In this document: one piece after another, positions 40,278 to 51,826 of the stretch
Layout: the number at the start of each line of letters is the position of its first letter
Numbering within the stretch: the first letter of the stretch is position 1
NCBI RefSeq assembly: GCF_003350475.1
Contig: NZ_QQAV01000008.1
Coordinates: 220,507 to 284,506, forward strand
Reading direction: 5' to 3'
DNA from: Pseudacidovorax intermedius
GTDB taxonomy: Bacteria > Pseudomonadota > Gammaproteobacteria > Burkholderiales > Burkholderiaceae_C
Length of the DNA stretch: 64,000 nt
Notes under the pieces: model-generated
Databases searched by the model: none
Told to the model about the DNA's origin: nothing
Seen by the model: only the letters and a program-made list of their open reading frames with translations
Made by a program: the position numbers and the translations under genes

Positions 40278-41267
40278 ATGAAAGCCGTCGAGATCAGCAG
40301 CCATGGCGCCCCCGAGGTGCTGCGCCTGTGCACGCGCGACGATCCGCAGCCGGGCGCCGGCGAACTGCTGATCCGCGTCGCGGCCAGCGGTGTGAACCGG
40401 CCCGATGTGCTGCAGCGCATGGGCCAATACCCGGTGCCGCCGGGTGCGTCGGACCTGCCGGGCCTGGAAGTCGCCGGCGAGATCGTCGGCGGCAATGCGG
40501 CCGAACTGGCGCAGGCCGGCTTCAAGCTGGGCGACCGCGTATGTGCGCTGGTCGCTGGCGGCGGCTATGCGCAGCTGTGCGTCGCGCCCATCGGCCAGTG
40601 CCTGTCCGTGCCTGACGGCTGGTCGGACGTCGAGGCGGCAGCGCTGCCGGAGACCTTCTTCACCGTCTGGAGCAACGTCTTCGACCGCGGCCGACTGCAG
40701 CAGGGCGAGACCTTCCTGGTGCAGGGTGGCACGAGCGGCATCGGCGTGACGGCCATTCAGCTGGCCAAGGCATTCGGCGCGACCGTGATCGCCACGGCGG
40801 GCAGTGCCGACAAGTGCAAGGCCTGCCTGTCCCTGGGTGCCGATCATGCGATCAACTACCGCGAGCAGGACTTCGCCGAAGAGGTCAAACGCATCACCGG
40901 CGGCCGTGGCGTGGACGTGATCCTCGATATGGTCGCTGGCGACTACGTGGCGCGCGAAGTGGGCTGCCTGGCTGAGGACGGCCGGCTGGTGATCATCGCC
41001 GTGCAGGGCGGCATCGAGAGCGGCTTCAACGCCGGGCTGGTGCTGCGCCGTCGGCTGACGATCACGGGATCCACGCTGCGCCCGCGTCCGGTCGCCTTCA
41101 AGGCGGCCATCGCGCGCAGCCTGCGCGAGAAGGTGTGGCCGCTGCTGGCCACGCGCAAAGGCGTGCAGCCGGTGATCCATTCCACATTCGAGGCCGCGGA
41201 TGCGGCCAAGGCCCATGCGCTCATGCAGTCCAATCAGCATATCGGCAAGATCGTGCTGACCTGGTGA
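40278..41267 (+). CDS. NAD(P)H quinone oxidoreductase, PIG3/zeta-crystallin-like
   Basis: A 329-residue zinc-free MDR-superfamily reductase. It begins [17 protein letters not shown], with [37 protein letters not shown] in the GroES-like domain (given as the family signature in two lobes) and the nucleotide fold [32 protein letters not shown] near residue 265 is typical of the PIG3 group. AGGAG precedes the ATG. It leads an apparent run of genes to tpiA and secG. The electron acceptor is unknown. Confidence 0.87.
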   Translation: MKAVEISSHGAPEVLRLCTRDDPQPGAGELLIRVAASGVNRPDVLQRMGQYPVPPGASDLPGLEVAGEIVGGNAAELAQAGFKLGDRVCALVAGGGYAQLCVAPIGQCLSVPDGWSDVEAAALPETFFTVWSNVFDRGRLQQGETFLVQGGTSGIGVTAIQLAKAFGATVIATAGSADKCKACLSLGADHAINYREQDFAEEVKRITGGRGVDVILDMVAGDYVAREVGCLAEDGRLVIIAVQGGIESGFNAGLVLRRRLTITGSTLRPRPVAFKAAIARSLREKVWPLLATRKGVQPVIHSTFEAADAAKAHALMQSNQHIGKIVLTW

Positions 41268-41295
41268 GGGCTGGGCGGCTTATCCATCGAGAACC

Positions 41296-42048
41296 ATGAG
41301 CAAGAAAAAACAACTCATCGCTGGCAATTGGAAGATGAATGGCGGCCTGGCCGCCAACGAGGCGCTGATTGGTGCGCTTCGTCAGGGAGTGGGCCAGCCG
41401 GTCTGTGATGTCGCGGTGTGCGTGCCCGCGCCCTATCTGGCGCAGGTGCAGGTGCTGACGCAGGGCTCGCCCATCGCGCTCGGCGCGCAGGACGTGTCGG
41501 CACATGCGCAGGGCGCCTTCACGGGCGAGCAGTCCGTGTCCATGCTGAAGGACTTCGGCGTGGGCTATGCCATCGTCGGCCATTCCGAGCGCCGCCAGTA
41601 CCACGGCGAGACCGACGAGGTGGTGGCCGCCAAGGCGGGTGCCGCCCTGGCCGGCGGCATCACACCCATCGTCTGCGTCGGCGAGACGCTGGCCGAGCGC
41701 GAAGCCGGCAAGACGGAAGAGGTGGTGCGCCGCCAATTGGCCGCCGTGATCCACACCAACGGACACTGCATCAGCGAGATCGTCGTCGCGTACGAGCCCG
41801 TGTGGGCCATCGGTACGGGCAAGACCGCGACGCCGGAGGAGGCGCAGGCTGTGCACGCCGTGCTGCGCGCGCAACTGCAGCATGCGGCCGGCGATGCTGC
41901 CGCACGGGTCCGCATCCTCTACGGCGGCAGCATGAACGCCGCCAATGCCGCATCGCTGCTGGCGCAGCCGGACATCGACGGCGGCCTCATCGGCGGTGCC
42001 TCGCTCAAGGCGCCCGACTTCCTCCAGATCATCGCGGCCGCGCGCTGA
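41296..42048 (+). CDS. tpiA: Triosephosphate isomerase
   Basis: A 250-residue TIM-barrel enzyme interconverting DHAP and glyceraldehyde-3-phosphate. The catalytic residues are Lys13 (GNWKMN), His96 (GHSERR) and Glu167 ([11 protein letters not shown]); the phosphate-binding loop [21 protein letters not shown](G)LIGGASL is intact. It precedes secG by 32 nt, a common order in Burkholderiales. Confidence 0.97.
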   Translation: MSKKKQLIAGNWKMNGGLAANEALIGALRQGVGQPVCDVAVCVPAPYLAQVQVLTQGSPIALGAQDVSAHAQGAFTGEQSVSMLKDFGVGYAIVGHSERRQYHGETDEVVAAKAGAALAGGITPIVCVGETLAEREAGKTEEVVRRQLAAVIHTNGHCISEIVVAYEPVWAIGTGKTATPEEAQAVHAVLRAQLQHAAGDAAARVRILYGGSMNAANAASLLAQPDIDGGLIGGASLKAPDFLQIIAAAR

Positions 42049-42080
42049 CGCGATCGCCCCCTTCAAGGAGTTCTCCACAC

Positions 42081-42449
42081 ATGACCATCGTCCACAACAT
42101 CCTCATCGCCGTGCAGATCCTGGCCGCCATCGCCATGGTGGGCCTGATCCTCCTGCAGCACGGCAAAGGCGCCGACATGGGCGCCGCGTTCGGCAGCGGC
42201 AGTGCCGGCAGCCTGTTCGGTGCCAGCGGCAGTGCCAACTTCCTGTCGCGCACCACTGCCGTGCTGGCCGCCCTGTTCTTTGCCTGCACGCTGCTGCTGG
42301 CCTATTTCGGTACGCCGCGGGCGGCCGGCGGCGACAGCTTGCTCGAGCGGGCGCCCATCACGGCGCCGGCTTCCCAGATCCCGGCCGGCAATGCCGTGCC
42401 CGCACCTGCTGCGCCCGCTTCGGACGCGGCCCAGATCCCGGCCAAGTGA
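42081..42449 (+). CDS. secG: Preprotein translocase subunit SecG
   Basis: A 122-residue inner-membrane subunit that assists SecYEG translocation. Two membrane helices flank the conserved cytoplasmic stretch LLQHGKGADMGAAFGSGSAGSLFGASGSANFLSR (key residues GKGADMG and SANFLSR). The C-terminal ~35 residues are an Ala/Pro-rich tail. AAGGAG precedes the start. Confidence 0.94.
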   Translation: MTIVHNILIAVQILAAIAMVGLILLQHGKGADMGAAFGSGSAGSLFGASGSANFLSRTTAVLAALFFACTLLLAYFGTPRAAGGDSLLERAPITAPASQIPAGNAVPAPAAPASDAAQIPAK

Positions 42450-42456
42450 CACAGGC

Positions 42457-42572
42457 ATGCCCCGGGCATCACTTTGTGATGCAGTCCTGTCCAAACCGGG
42501 GCATTTCAGGGTAAACTCCAAGGCTGCCCCGGAAAGCCAATAACCTTCTTGGTTCCTCATGCCATCCGGGGC
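42457..42572. repeat. Alternating CCGGGGC inverted repeats between secG and tRNA-Leu
   Basis: Within 116 bp there are four copies of GCCCCGG/CCGGGGC in alternating orientation. ATGCCCCGG (from 42457) can pair with CCGGGGCAT (ending at 42504), enclosing GCATCAC-TTT-GTGATGC; GCCCCGGA (42526-42533) can pair with TCCGGGGC (42565-42572). A TAAACT (42512-42517) between the two could be a -10 for the tRNA/nuo transcript. No T tract follows the first structure. Confidence 0.5.
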
Positions 42573-42583
42573 AAGCGTAAACC

Positions 42584-42668
42584 GCCGTCGTGGTGAAATT
42601 GGTAGACACGCTATCTTGAGGGGGTAGTGGCGAAAGCTGTGCGAGTTCGAGTCTCGCCGACGGCACCA
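42584..42668 (+). tRNA. tRNA-Leu (anticodon GAG)
   Basis: An 85-nt class II tRNA with acceptor GCCGTCG/CGACGGC, encoded ACCA, D region TGGTGAAATTGGTAGACACG, anticodon stem CTATC/GGTAG with loop TTGAGGG (GAG at 42618-42620), variable arm and T arm GCGAG-TTCGAGT-CTCGC. It decodes CUU and CUC leucine codons. No terminator lies in the 75 bp before nuoA, so the tRNA may be processed from the nuo transcript. Confidence 0.97.
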
Positions 42669-42743
42669 ATCTGCACCGGCTGATGCGCCAACCTGCAACG
42701 GGTCTGGCCATCGGTCGGTGGCAAGCGGTGATAGAGCCCCCCG

Positions 42744-43103
42744 ATGAACCTCGCGACCTACCTTCCCGTTCTGTTGTTCATTCTGGTGGGGGTGGCGGTA
42801 GGCATACTCCCGCAAGTTCTGGGTTTCGTTCTGGGCCCGAACCGGCCCGACGCGGCCAAGAATTCCCCTTACGAGTGCGGCTTCGAGGCGTTCGAGAACG
42901 CCCGCATGCAGTTCGACGTCCGCTACTACCTCGTCGCCATTCTCTTCATCCTCTTCGACCTGGAAATCGCCTTCCTCTTCCCGTGGGCCGTCGCCTTCAA
43001 GGAGGTGGGTCCGCTGGGCTTCTGGGCGGCGGTGGTGTTCCTGGCCATCCTCGTCGTGGGCTTCGCCTACGAGTGGAAAAAAGGCGCCCTGGACTGGGAA
43101 TGA
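42744..43103 (+). CDS. nuoA: NADH-quinone oxidoreductase subunit A
   Basis: A 119-residue membrane subunit with three hydrophobic helices. The conserved loop [35 protein letters not shown] carries the family signature (Cys-Gly-Phe-Glu and the acidic FDLE). It opens the complete nuoA-N operon for the proton-pumping complex I. Confidence 0.96.
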   Translation: MNLATYLPVLLFILVGVAVGILPQVLGFVLGPNRPDAAKNSPYECGFEAFENARMQFDVRYYLVAILFILFDLEIAFLFPWAVAFKEVGPLGFWAAVVFLAILVVGFAYEWKKGALDWE

Positions 43104-43133
43104 GGCGAAGCAACCCGAGAGGAAAAGCTGGCC

Positions 43134-43616
43134 ATGGCCATTGAAGGTGTGTTCAAGGAAGGCTTCATCACCACGTCCTACGACGCGGTGGTGAACTGGG
43201 CAAAGACGGGCTCGCTGTGGCCCATGACCTTCGGCCTCGCCTGCTGCGCGGTCGAGATGATGCACGCGGCCGCGGCCCGCTACGACATCGGCCGCTTCGG
43301 CGCCGAAGTGTTCCGGGCCAGTCCGCGCCAGTCCGATCTGATGATCGTGGCCGGCACGCTGTGCAACAAGATGGCGCCGGCCCTGCGCAAGGTGTACGAC
43401 CAGATGGCCGAGCCCCGCTGGGTGCTGTCCATGGGTTCCTGCGCCAACGGCGGCGGCTACTACCACTACAGCTATTCGGTGGTGCGCGGCTGCGACCGCA
43501 TCGTGCCGGTCGACGTCTACGTGCCCGGCTGCCCGCCGACGGCCGAGGCGCTGATCTACGGGATCATCCAGCTGCAGCAGAAGGTGCGCCGCACCAACAC
43601 CATCGCGCGTGCCTGA
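43134..43616 (+). CDS. nuoB: NADH-quinone oxidoreductase subunit B
   Basis: A 160-residue peripheral subunit that holds cluster N2, the last [4Fe-4S] before quinone. The tandem cysteines are in [11 protein letters not shown], the others in [36 protein letters not shown], described by key residues Cys-Ala-Asn-Gly and PGCPP. It follows nuoA by 30 nt. Confidence 0.97.
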   Translation: MAIEGVFKEGFITTSYDAVVNWAKTGSLWPMTFGLACCAVEMMHAAAARYDIGRFGAEVFRASPRQSDLMIVAGTLCNKMAPALRKVYDQMAEPRWVLSMGSCANGGGYYHYSYSVVRGCDRIVPVDVYVPGCPPTAEALIYGIIQLQQKVRRTNTIARA

Positions 43617-43629
43617 GCGCGCCCCTCCC

Positions 43630-44238
43630 ATGACATCGATTGCCATTGATCCGCAGGTCCTGAAGGACCAGCTTGCACTCGCCCTGGGCGACAAGGTGCG
43701 CGAGGTCAGCCTCGCGTTGGGCGAGGTGACGATCATCGTCAGCGCCGCCAATTACCTGGACGTGATGAAGACGCTGCGCGACACCGCCGGCATGCAGTTC
43801 GAGCAGCTCATCGACCTGTGCGGGATGGACTATTCCGCCTGGCGCGACGAGGTGTGGGAAGGCCCGCGCTTCGCCGTGGTGGCGCATCTGCTGTCGGTGA
43901 GCCTCAACCAGCGTGTGCGCGTGCGCGTCTTCTGCCCCGACGACGACCTGCCGGTGATCGCCTCTGTCAACGAGCTGTGGGCCGCGGCCAACTGGTTCGA
44001 GCGCGAGGCCTTCGACCTGTACGGCATCGTCTTCGACGGCCACCCGGACCTGCGCCGCATCCTGACCGACTACGGCTTCATCGGCCACCCGTTCCGCAAG
44101 GACTTCCCACTGTCGGGCCATGTCGAGATGCGCTACGACGAGCAGATGCAGCGCGTGGTCTACCAGCCGGTGACCATCGAGCCGCGCGAGATCACGCCCC
44201 GCGTGATCCGCGAAGAGCACTACGGCGGCCTGCACTGA
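43630..44238 (+). CDS. nuoC: NADH-quinone oxidoreductase subunit C
   Basis: A 202-residue peripheral 30-kDa subunit. Conserved motifs are [39 protein letters not shown] and [11 protein letters not shown]. The ATG at 43630 was preferred; a GTG at 43609 overlapping nuoB would add seven residues. NuoC and NuoD are separate proteins here, unlike the E. coli fusion. Confidence 0.95.
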   Translation: MTSIAIDPQVLKDQLALALGDKVREVSLALGEVTIIVSAANYLDVMKTLRDTAGMQFEQLIDLCGMDYSAWRDEVWEGPRFAVVAHLLSVSLNQRVRVRVFCPDDDLPVIASVNELWAAANWFEREAFDLYGIVFDGHPDLRRILTDYGFIGHPFRKDFPLSGHVEMRYDEQMQRVVYQPVTIEPREITPRVIREEHYGGLH

Positions 44239-44253
44239 ACCCCCGACCGACCC

Positions 44254-45507
44254 ATGGCTGAAATCAAGAACTACACGCTCAACTTCGGGCCGCAGCACCC
44301 GGCCGCGCACGGTGTGCTGCGCCTGGTGCTGGAGCTCGACGGCGAAGTGGTGCAACGCGCCGACCCGCACATCGGCCTGCTGCACCGCGCCACCGAGAAG
44401 CTGGCCGAGCACAAGACCTTCATCCAGTCGCTGCCCTACATGGACCGTCTCGACTACGTGTCCATGATGTGCAACGAGCACGCCTACTGCCTGGCCATCG
44501 AGAAGCTGCTCGGCCTGGAAGTGCCGATCCGTGCCCAGTACATCCGCGTGATGTTCTCGGAGATCACCCGCATGCTCAACCACCTGATGTGGCTGGGCTC
44601 GCACGGCAACGACTGCGGCAGTTCCACGATCCTGATCTACGCTTTCCGCGAGCGCGAAGACCTGTTCGACGCCTACGAGGCCGTCTCTGGCGCGCGCATG
44701 CATGCCGCGTACTTCCGTCCGGGCGGCGTGTACCGCGACCTGCCCGACAGCATGCCGCAGTACAAGCACAGCAAGATCAAGAACGCCAAGGCCCTCGCTC
44801 GCATGAACGAGAACCGCCAGGGTTCGCTGCTGGACTTCCTCGAAGACTTCACGAAGCGCTTCGACACTTACCTGGCCGAGTACCACACGCTGCTGACCGA
44901 CAACCGCATCTGGAAGCAGCGGACCGTGGGCATCGGCGTCATGGACGCCGACCGCGCGCTCAACCTGGGCCTCACCGGCCCGATGCTGCGCGGCTCGGGC
45001 ATCGCCTGGGACCTGCGCAAGACGCAGCCCTACGACGTCTACGACCAGCTCGACTTCGACATCCCGGTGGGCAAGACCGGCGATTGCTACGACCGCTACC
45101 TCGTGCGCATGGAGGAGCTCAACCAGTCGAACCGCATCATTGCCCAGTGCGTGAAGTGGCTCAAGGCCAACCCCGGCCCGGTCATCACGGACAACCACAA
45201 GGTGGCGGCTCCCAAGCGCGAGGCCATGAAGGCCAGCATGGAAGAGCTGATCCATCACTTCAAGCTCTTCACCGAGGGCTTCCGCGTGCCCGAGGGCGAG
45301 GCCTATGCCGCCGTCGAGCATCCCAAGGGCGAGTTCGGCATCTACCTCGTCAGCGACGGTGCCAACAAGCCTTACCGCCTGAAGATCCGGCCGCCGGGCT
45401 TCGTGCACCTGGCCGCGCTCGACGAGATGGCGCGCGGCCACATGCTGGCCGACACCGTGGCCATCATCGGCACGCTGGACATCGTCTTCGGAGAGATCGA
45501 TCGATGA
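44254..45507 (+). CDS. nuoD: NADH-quinone oxidoreductase subunit D
   Basis: A 417-residue 49-kDa subunit that forms the quinone site with NuoB. It begins [20 protein letters not shown], carrying the HPAAHG quinone-site histidines, and contains [29 protein letters not shown] and a [20 protein letters not shown] end region. It overlaps nuoE by 4 nt. Confidence 0.97.
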   Translation: MAEIKNYTLNFGPQHPAAHGVLRLVLELDGEVVQRADPHIGLLHRATEKLAEHKTFIQSLPYMDRLDYVSMMCNEHAYCLAIEKLLGLEVPIRAQYIRVMFSEITRMLNHLMWLGSHGNDCGSSTILIYAFREREDLFDAYEAVSGARMHAAYFRPGGVYRDLPDSMPQYKHSKIKNAKALARMNENRQGSLLDFLEDFTKRFDTYLAEYHTLLTDNRIWKQRTVGIGVMDADRALNLGLTGPMLRGSGIAWDLRKTQPYDVYDQLDFDIPVGKTGDCYDRYLVRMEELNQSNRIIAQCVKWLKANPGPVITDNHKVAAPKREAMKASMEELIHHFKLFTEGFRVPEGEAYAAVEHPKGEFGIYLVSDGANKPYRLKIRPPGFVHLAALDEMARGHMLADTVAIIGTLDIVFGEIDR

Positions 45508-46049
45508 GCGACTCCCTCAACAATCCTCCCATCGCACCCGCGGCCCTGCCGCAGGATGTGCTCGACCGCTTCGCCCGCGAAGTCGCCAAGTACCCCGACA
45601 GCGACGCCGGCCGCCAGTCGGCCGTGATGGCCTGCCTGTCCATCGTGCAGCAGGTTTACGGCTGGGTGAGCGACGAGAACGAGGCTGCCGTGGCCGCCTA
45701 CCTGGGCATGCCCCAGATCGCGGCGCGCGAAGTGACCACGTTCTACAACATGTACAACCAGCAGCCGGTGGGCAGGTTCAAGCTGAACGTCTGCACCAAC
45801 CTGCCGTGCCAGCTGCGCGACGGCTACAAGGCCCTGCACCACCTCGAAGCCAAGCTGGGCATCAAGATGGGCGAGACCACCGCCGACGGCATGTTCACGC
45901 TGCAGCAGAGCGAGTGCCTGGGCGCCTGTGCCGATTCCCCGGTGATGCTGGTGAACGACCGCACCATGTGCAGCTTCATGAGCAACGAGAAGCTCGACCA
46001 ACTGGTCGACGGCCTGCGCGCCGCCGAGCCGCAAGGGGAGAAGCGCTGA
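45504..46049 (+). CDS. nuoE: NADH-quinone oxidoreductase subunit E
   Basis: A 181-residue thioredoxin-like [2Fe-2S] subunit (cluster N1a). The four ligands are in CTNLPC and CLGAC. The helical N-terminal part has [15 protein letters not shown] and [14 protein letters not shown]. The start overlaps nuoD (ATGA) and the stop overlaps nuoF (TGATG). Confidence 0.95.
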   Translation: MSDSLNNPPIAPAALPQDVLDRFAREVAKYPDSDAGRQSAVMACLSIVQQVYGWVSDENEAAVAAYLGMPQIAAREVTTFYNMYNQQPVGRFKLNVCTNLPCQLRDGYKALHHLEAKLGIKMGETTADGMFTLQQSECLGACADSPVMLVNDRTMCSFMSNEKLDQLVDGLRAAEPQGEKR

Positions 46050-47389
46050 TGACCCCCGATCAAGTCCTCTCGCAGTTCCGCGCCACCGGCGTGCAGACCT
46101 GCTTCCATGGCCGCCACATCGAGCCGCAGATCTATGCCGGCCTGGACGGCACCAACTGGAGCCTTGCCGACTATGAAGCACGCGGCGGCTACCAGGCGCT
46201 GCGCAAGATCCTCACCGAGGGCCTGACGCAGGACCAGGTGATCGCCGAGGTCAAGACCTCCGGCCTGCGCGGCCGCGGCGGCGCGGGCTTTCCGACGGGC
46301 CTGAAGTGGAGCTTCATGCCCCGCCAGTTCCCGGGCCAGAAGTACCTGGTCTGCAACTCGGACGAAGGCGAGCCCGGCACCTGCAAGGACCGCGACATCC
46401 TCATGTTCAACCCGCACATCGTCATCGAAGGCATGGCGATCGCGGCGTATGCCATGGGCATCAGCGTGGGCTACAACTACATCCACGGCGAGATCTTCGA
46501 GGTGTACGAACGCTTCGAGGCCGCCCTGGAAGAGGCGCGTGCCGCCGGCTACCTGGGCGGCAACATCATGGGCAGTAACTTCAGCTTCCAGCTGCATGCG
46601 CACCATGGCTTCGGCGCCTACATCTGCGGCGAAGAAACCGCGCTGCTCGAATCGCTGGAAGGCAAGAAGGGCCAGCCGCGCTTCAAGCCGCCGTTTCCGG
46701 CCAGCTTCGGCCTGTACGGCAAGCCGACCACGATCAACAACACCGAGACCTTCGCGGCGGTGCCCTGGATCATCCGCAACGGCGGCCAGGCCTACCTCGA
46801 GTGCGGCAAGCCCAACAACGGCGGCACCAAGATCTACTCGGTCTCGGGCGACGTCGAGCTGCCCGGCAACTACGAAGTGCCGATGGGCACGCCCTTCTCC
46901 AAGCTGCTGGAGCTGGCGGGCGGCGTGCGCAAGGGCCGCAAGCTCAAGGCCGTGATCCCCGGCGGCTCGTCCGCGCCGGTGCTGCCGGCCGACATCATGA
47001 TGTCCTGCACGATGGACTATGACTCCATCGCCAAGGCCGGCTCCATGCTCGGCTCGGGTGCCGTCATCGTGATGGACGACAGCCGCTGCATGGTCGAGTC
47101 GCTCAAGCGCCTGTCTTACTTCTACATGCACGAGTCCTGCGGCCAGTGCACGCCCTGCCGCGAAGGCACGGGCTGGCTGTGGCGCGTGGTCGACCGCATC
47201 CACCATGGCGAAGGCCGCGCCTCCGACATGGACCTGCTGAATTCCGTGGCCGACAACATCCAGGGGCGCACGATCTGCGCGCTGGGCGATGCCGCGGCCA
47301 TGCCCGTGCGTGCCATGCTGAAGCACTTCCGTCACGAGTTCGAGGCCATGGTGCCCGGCTACGTGCCGAAGACGCCGGCCCAGGCCTGA
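46049..47389 (+). CDS. nuoF: NADH-quinone oxidoreductase subunit F
   Basis: A 446-residue NADH-oxidising subunit with FMN and cluster N3. The NADH/FMN motif [18 protein letters not shown] and the FMN region [21 protein letters not shown] are intact, and the [4Fe-4S] motif is [12 protein letters not shown] with a fourth Cys downstream. Length is normal. Confidence 0.97.
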   Translation: MTPDQVLSQFRATGVQTCFHGRHIEPQIYAGLDGTNWSLADYEARGGYQALRKILTEGLTQDQVIAEVKTSGLRGRGGAGFPTGLKWSFMPRQFPGQKYLVCNSDEGEPGTCKDRDILMFNPHIVIEGMAIAAYAMGISVGYNYIHGEIFEVYERFEAALEEARAAGYLGGNIMGSNFSFQLHAHHGFGAYICGEETALLESLEGKKGQPRFKPPFPASFGLYGKPTTINNTETFAAVPWIIRNGGQAYLECGKPNNGGTKIYSVSGDVELPGNYEVPMGTPFSKLLELAGGVRKGRKLKAVIPGGSSAPVLPADIMMSCTMDYDSIAKAGSMLGSGAVIVMDDSRCMVESLKRLSYFYMHESCGQCTPCREGTGWLWRVVDRIHHGEGRASDMDLLNSVADNIQGRTICALGDAAAMPVRAMLKHFRHEFEAMVPGYVPKTPAQA

Positions 47390-47408
47390 GCGGGAGCGAG
47401 AACCTCAC

Positions 47409-49565
47409 ATGATCGAAATCGAACTCGACGGCAAGAAGGTCGAAGTGGCCGAAGGCAGCATGGTCATGCATGCGGCCGACAAGGCCGGGACCTACATCCC
47501 GCATTTCTGCTACCACAAGAAGCTCTCCATCGCCGCCAACTGCCGCATGTGCCTGGTGGACGTGGAGAAGGCGCCCAAGCCGATGCCGGCCTGCGCCACG
47601 CCCGTCACGCAGGGCATGATCGTGCGCACCCAGTCCGACAAGGCCGTCAAGGCCCAGAAGTCGGTCATGGAGTTCCTGCTGATCAACCATCCGCTGGACT
47701 GCCCCATCTGCGACCAGGGCGGCGAATGCCAGCTGCAGGATCTGGCGGTCGGCTACGGCGGCGGCGCCTCGCGCTACCAGGAAGAAAAGCGCGTGGTGTT
47801 CCACAAGGATGTGGGCCCGCTGATCTCCATGGAGGAGATGAGCCGCTGCATCCACTGCACCCGCTGCGTGCGCTTCGGCCAGGAAGTGGCCGGCATCATG
47901 GAACTGGGCATGGTGAACCGGGGCGAGCACTCCGAGATCACCACCGTGGTCGGCGACACCGTCGACTCCGAGCTGTCGGGCAACATGATCGACATCTGCC
48001 CGGTCGGCGCGCTCACGAGCAAGCCCTTCCGCTACAGCGCCCGTACCTGGGAACTGTCGCGCCGCAAGTCGGTGAGCCCGCACGATTCCACCGGCGCCAA
48101 CCTGATCGTCCAGGTCAAGAACAACCGCGTGATGCGCGTTCTGCCGCTGGAGAACGAGGACGTCAACGAGTGCTGGATCGCCGACCGCGACCGCTTCTCC
48201 TATGAAGCACTCGGCAGCGAAGAGCGCCTGACGCAGCCCATGCTCAAGCAGGGCGGTCAATGGCAGGCCGTGGACTGGCAGACGGCCCTCGAGTACGTCG
48301 CCAACGGCCTCAAGCAGATCAAGGCCGACCACGGCGCCGCCGCCATCGGCGCGCTGGTGAGCCCGCACAGCACCGTGGAAGAGCTGGCCCTGGCCGGCGC
48401 CCTGGTGCGCGGCCTCGGCAGCGAGAACATCGACCACCGCCTGCGCCATGCCGACTTCGGTAATGTCGCTGGTGGCATTCGCTGGCTGGGCACCTCCATC
48501 GCCTCGCTGTCCAACCTGCAGCGCGTGCTGGTGGTGGGCAGCAACCTGCGCAAGGACCATCCGCTGTTCGCGCAGCGCATCCGCCAGTCGGTGCGCAAGG
48601 GCGGCAAGCTGTTCGCCATCGCATCGGCCGAGCAACTGGCGGCCGACGCCTCGTGGGCTATGCCGCTGGCCGGCTTCCATCAGGTCGACGCGGCCGGCTG
48701 GTACGGCGCGCTGGCCCAGATCGCCGCTGCCGTGGCGGCCGAGAAGGGCATCGCCGCGCCCGCACAGGCGGATGTGACCGATGCCGCGCGCGGTGTGGCG
48801 CAGGCTCTGGTGGGCGGCGAGCGCAAGGCCATCCTGCTGGGCAACGGCGCCGCGCACCATGCCGAGGCTTCGCGCCTGTTGGCGCTGGCCCAGTGGATCG
48901 GCACCCAGACCGGCGCCAGCGTCGGCTACCTGACGGAAGCAGCCAACACCGTCGGCGCCCAGTGGGTCAATGCCCAGCCCGGCGCCAACGGCTTGAACGC
49001 CGGCCAGATGCTGTCAGGCGGCCTCAAGGCGGCGCTGCTGCTCAACACCGAGCCGGTGTCCGATTCGGCCGCCGGTGCGCGTGCCGCGGACGCACTGGGT
49101 CAGGCGCAGATGGTGGTCACGCTGAGCCCCTTCAAGGCCAACCTGGAATTCAGCGACGTGCTGCTGCCCATCGCGCCCTTCAGCGAGACGCCGGGTACCT
49201 TCGTCAATGCCGAAGGCCGCATCCAGAGCTTCCATGCCGTGGTGCGCCCCCTGGGCGAGGCACGTCCCGCGTGGAAGGTGCTGCGCGTGCTGGGCAACCT
49301 GCTGGGCCTGTCGGGCTTCGACTTCGAGTCGACGCAGGACGTGATGGCCAAGGTGCGTGGTTCGTCCGCTGCCGACTTCGTCGCCGCGGAGCGTCTGGGC
49401 AATGACGCCCCGGTCGTCGACCTGGCTTCTGCCTCGGCCGCCGGCCAGGCCGCGCCGGTCGCCGCCGCCATCTACCAACTGGACTCGCTGGTGCGTCGTG
49501 CACCGTCGCTGCAACTGACGACCGACGGCCGCCGCGCCGCGACGGCACAGGAGGTGTCGGCATGA
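47409..49565 (+). CDS. nuoG: NADH-quinone oxidoreductase subunit G
   Basis: A 718-residue subunit. The N-terminal ferredoxin domain has the [2Fe-2S] ligands in [15 protein letters not shown] and a later Cys, followed by a His/Cys [4Fe-4S] region ([14 protein letters not shown]), [10 protein letters not shown], and a molybdopterin-oxidoreductase-like domain without Mo cofactor. It relays electrons from NuoF/E to NuoI. The C-terminal third is variable in the family. It overlaps nuoH by 4 nt. Confidence 0.95.
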   Translation: MIEIELDGKKVEVAEGSMVMHAADKAGTYIPHFCYHKKLSIAANCRMCLVDVEKAPKPMPACATPVTQGMIVRTQSDKAVKAQKSVMEFLLINHPLDCPICDQGGECQLQDLAVGYGGGASRYQEEKRVVFHKDVGPLISMEEMSRCIHCTRCVRFGQEVAGIMELGMVNRGEHSEITTVVGDTVDSELSGNMIDICPVGALTSKPFRYSARTWELSRRKSVSPHDSTGANLIVQVKNNRVMRVLPLENEDVNECWIADRDRFSYEALGSEERLTQPMLKQGGQWQAVDWQTALEYVANGLKQIKADHGAAAIGALVSPHSTVEELALAGALVRGLGSENIDHRLRHADFGNVAGGIRWLGTSIASLSNLQRVLVVGSNLRKDHPLFAQRIRQSVRKGGKLFAIASAEQLAADASWAMPLAGFHQVDAAGWYGALAQIAAAVAAEKGIAAPAQADVTDAARGVAQALVGGERKAILLGNGAAHHAEASRLLALAQWIGTQTGASVGYLTEAANTVGAQWVNAQPGANGLNAGQMLSGGLKAALLLNTEPVSDSAAGARAADALGQAQMVVTLSPFKANLEFSDVLLPIAPFSETPGTFVNAEGRIQSFHAVVRPLGEARPAWKVLRVLGNLLGLSGFDFESTQDVMAKVRGSSAADFVAAERLGNDAPVVDLASASAAGQAAPVAAAIYQLDSLVRRAPSLQLTTDGRRAATAQEVSA

Positions 49566-50638
49566 TCGACGCGCTGTACAACGCCGGCTACGGACTCATC
49601 GGCGCCCACTGGTGGACGGCCGGCGGCTGGCCTGTCATCTGGGCGCTGCTCAAGATCATCGCCGTGCTGCTGCCGGTGCTGGGCGCCGTGGCCTACGCCA
49701 CGCTGTGGGAGCGCAAGTTCCTCGGCTGGATCCAGGTGCGCCACGGACCCAACCGGGTCGGTCCCTTCGGCCTGCTGCAGCCGATCGCCGATGCGGTCAA
49801 GCTGCTGACCAAGGAGCTGATCAACCCGACGGCGGCGAGCTCCGGCCTGTTCCGCCTCGGCCCGGTCATGGCCATCATGCCGGCCCTCGCGGCCTGGGTG
49901 GCCATTCCCTTCGGCCCCGACGCGGTCATCGCCAATGTCAACGCCGGCCTGCTGCTGATCATGGCCATCACCTCCATCGAGGTGTACGGCGTGATCATCG
50001 CCGGCTGGGCCTCGAACTCGAAGTACGCCTTCCTGGGCGCACTGCGCGCCTCGGCCCAGATGGTGAGCTATGAAATCGCGATGGGCTTCTGCTTCGTCGT
50101 GGTGATCATGGTCTCGGGCAGCCTGAGCCTGGGCGACATCGTCGCCGTGCAGGGCAAGGGCACCTTCGCCGACATGGGCCTGTCCTTCCTGTCCTGGAAC
50201 TGGCTGCCGCTGCTGCCTATCTTCATCGTCTACCTGATCTCGGGCGTGGCCGAAACCAACCGCCACCCCTTCGACGTGGTGGAAGGCGAGGCCGAGATCG
50301 TGGCCGGCCACATGGTCGAGTACTCGGGCATGGGCTTCGCGATCTTCTTCCTGGCCGAATACGCCAGCATGTGGCTCGTGTCGATCCTGGCCGTGCTCAT
50401 GTTCCTGGGCGGCTGGCTGCCCCCGGTGGGCATCCTGGCCTTCATCCCCGGCTGGATCTGGCTGGGCCTGAAGACCTTCTTCGTGCTGTCGCTGTTCATC
50501 TGGATCCGCGGCACCTTCCCGCGCTTCCGCTACGACCAGATCATGCGCCTGGGCTGGAAGATTTTCATCCCCGTCACGCTGGTCTGGCTGCTGATCGTCG
50601 GCGGCTGGATGCAGACGCCCTGGAACATCTGGAAATAA
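49562..50638 (+). CDS. nuoH: NADH-quinone oxidoreductase subunit H
   Basis: A 358-residue membrane subunit with about eight helices that lines the quinone tunnel. Conserved loops are [19 protein letters not shown], the [18 protein letters not shown] stretch and [19 protein letters not shown] (acidic E-channel). Length is slightly above E. coli NuoH. Confidence 0.96.
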   Translation: MIDALYNAGYGLIGAHWWTAGGWPVIWALLKIIAVLLPVLGAVAYATLWERKFLGWIQVRHGPNRVGPFGLLQPIADAVKLLTKELINPTAASSGLFRLGPVMAIMPALAAWVAIPFGPDAVIANVNAGLLLIMAITSIEVYGVIIAGWASNSKYAFLGALRASAQMVSYEIAMGFCFVVVIMVSGSLSLGDIVAVQGKGTFADMGLSFLSWNWLPLLPIFIVYLISGVAETNRHPFDVVEGEAEIVAGHMVEYSGMGFAIFFLAEYASMWLVSILAVLMFLGGWLPPVGILAFIPGWIWLGLKTFFVLSLFIWIRGTFPRFRYDQIMRLGWKIFIPVTLVWLLIVGGWMQTPWNIWK

Positions 50639-50650
50639 GGTGGACCACGA

Positions 50651-51160
50651 ATGACTGCCGTCGCTGCTTCTCCTTTTTCGATCAAGGACTTCTTCAAGAG
50701 CTTCATGCTCGTGGAACTGTTCAAGGGCATGGCCCTGACGGGGCGCTATGCGCTGCGCCGCAAGGTGACCGTCCAGTTCCCGGAAGAAAAGACCCCGCTG
50801 TCGCCGCGCTTCCGCGGCCTGCATGCGCTGCGCCGTTATGAGAACGGCGAAGAGCGCTGCATCGCCTGCAAGCTCTGCGAGGCCGTGTGCCCTGCCGTGG
50901 CCATCACCATCGAGTCCGCCGTGCGCGACGATGGCACGCGCCGGACCACCCGCTACGACATCGACCTGACCAAGTGCATCTTCTGCGGCTTCTGCGAAGA
51001 GAGTTGCCCGGTCGACTCAATCGTCGAGACGCACATCCTGGAGTACCACGGCGAGAAGCGCGGTGACCTGTACTTCACCAAGGACATGCTCCTGGCAGTG
51101 GGCGACCGCTACGAGCAAGAGATCGCGGCCAACAAGGCGGCTGACGCCAAGTACCGCTGA
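50651..51160 (+). CDS. nuoI: NADH-quinone oxidoreductase subunit I
   Basis: A 169-residue ferredoxin-type subunit with two [4Fe-4S] clusters (N6a and N6b), from [12 protein letters not shown] and [12 protein letters not shown]. An amphipathic N-terminal helix anchors it to the membrane arm. It passes electrons from NuoG to NuoB. Confidence 0.97.
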   Translation: MTAVAASPFSIKDFFKSFMLVELFKGMALTGRYALRRKVTVQFPEEKTPLSPRFRGLHALRRYENGEERCIACKLCEAVCPAVAITIESAVRDDGTRRTTRYDIDLTKCIFCGFCEESCPVDSIVETHILEYHGEKRGDLYFTKDMLLAVGDRYEQEIAANKAADAKYR

Positions 51161-51184
51161 ACCGGCGAAGCGAAAAGAAAAACC

Positions 51185-51826
51185 ATGGACGCCAAGACCG
51201 GCTTCTTCTACCTGTTCTCGGTCGTGCTGCTCTTTGCAGCCTTCCGGGTCGTGACCGCCCGCAATCCCGTGCATGCGGTGCTGTACCTGATGCTCGCCTT
51301 CTCGCAGGCCTCGGCCGTGTGGCTTCTGCTCAAGGCCGAGTTCCTGGCCATCGTGCTCGTGCTGGTGTACCTCGGCGCGGTGATGGTGCTCTTCCTCTTC
51401 GTGGTGATGATGCTCGACCTCAACGTCGATCACCTGCGCCAGAACTTCTGGAAGCACTTTCCGCTGGCCGCGCTGGTGGGTGTGGTGATCGCCCTCGAGA
51501 TGGCCTATGTGCTGATGGGCGGCTTCCGCCTTCAGACCTCCGCGGCCGACGCCGTGGCGGCGACGAGCCAGGTGTCCAACACCAAGGCCCTGGGCCTGCT
51601 GCTCTACAGCGAATACGTCTATCCGGTGCAGGTCGCCGCCGTGATCCTGGTCGTGGCCATGATCGCCGCCATTGCGCTGACGCTGCGCCGTCGCAAGGAC
51701 ACGCGCTACGTCGACGTCAAGGACCAGATCCATGTGAAGGCCAGCGACCGCCTGCAGGTGGTCAAGGTGGCGCCCACCCAGGCCCCGCAACCCGCCGCGC
51801 CGGTCGCGGAAGGGGAGAGCAAGTGA
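51185..51826 (+). CDS. nuoJ: NADH-quinone oxidoreductase subunit J
   Basis: A 213-residue membrane subunit with five predicted helices, including the conserved third helix region [19 protein letters not shown]. The C-terminal ~50 residues are a soluble tail with an Ala/Pro-rich end. It overlaps nuoK by one base (TGATG). Confidence 0.94.
   Translation: MDAKTGFFYLFSVVLLFAAFRVVTARNPVHAVLYLMLAFSQASAVWLLLKAEFLAIVLVLVYLGAVMVLFLFVVMMLDLNVDHLRQNFWKHFPLAALVGVVIALEMAYVLMGGFRLQTSAADAVAATSQVSNTKALGLLLYSEYVYPVQVAAVILVVAMIAAIALTLRRRKDTRYVDVKDQIHVKASDRLQVVKVAPTQAPQPAAPVAEGESK

Noticed and set aside
42669-42743. Terminator or small gene between tRNA-Leu and nuoA
   Set aside because: The 75 bp have no stem followed by T and no ORF with a start signal.
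43609-43629. GTG start for nuoC overlapping nuoB
   Set aside because: It would add seven residues not typical of NuoC; the ATG at 43630 gives the normal N-terminus, although neither has a strong SD.
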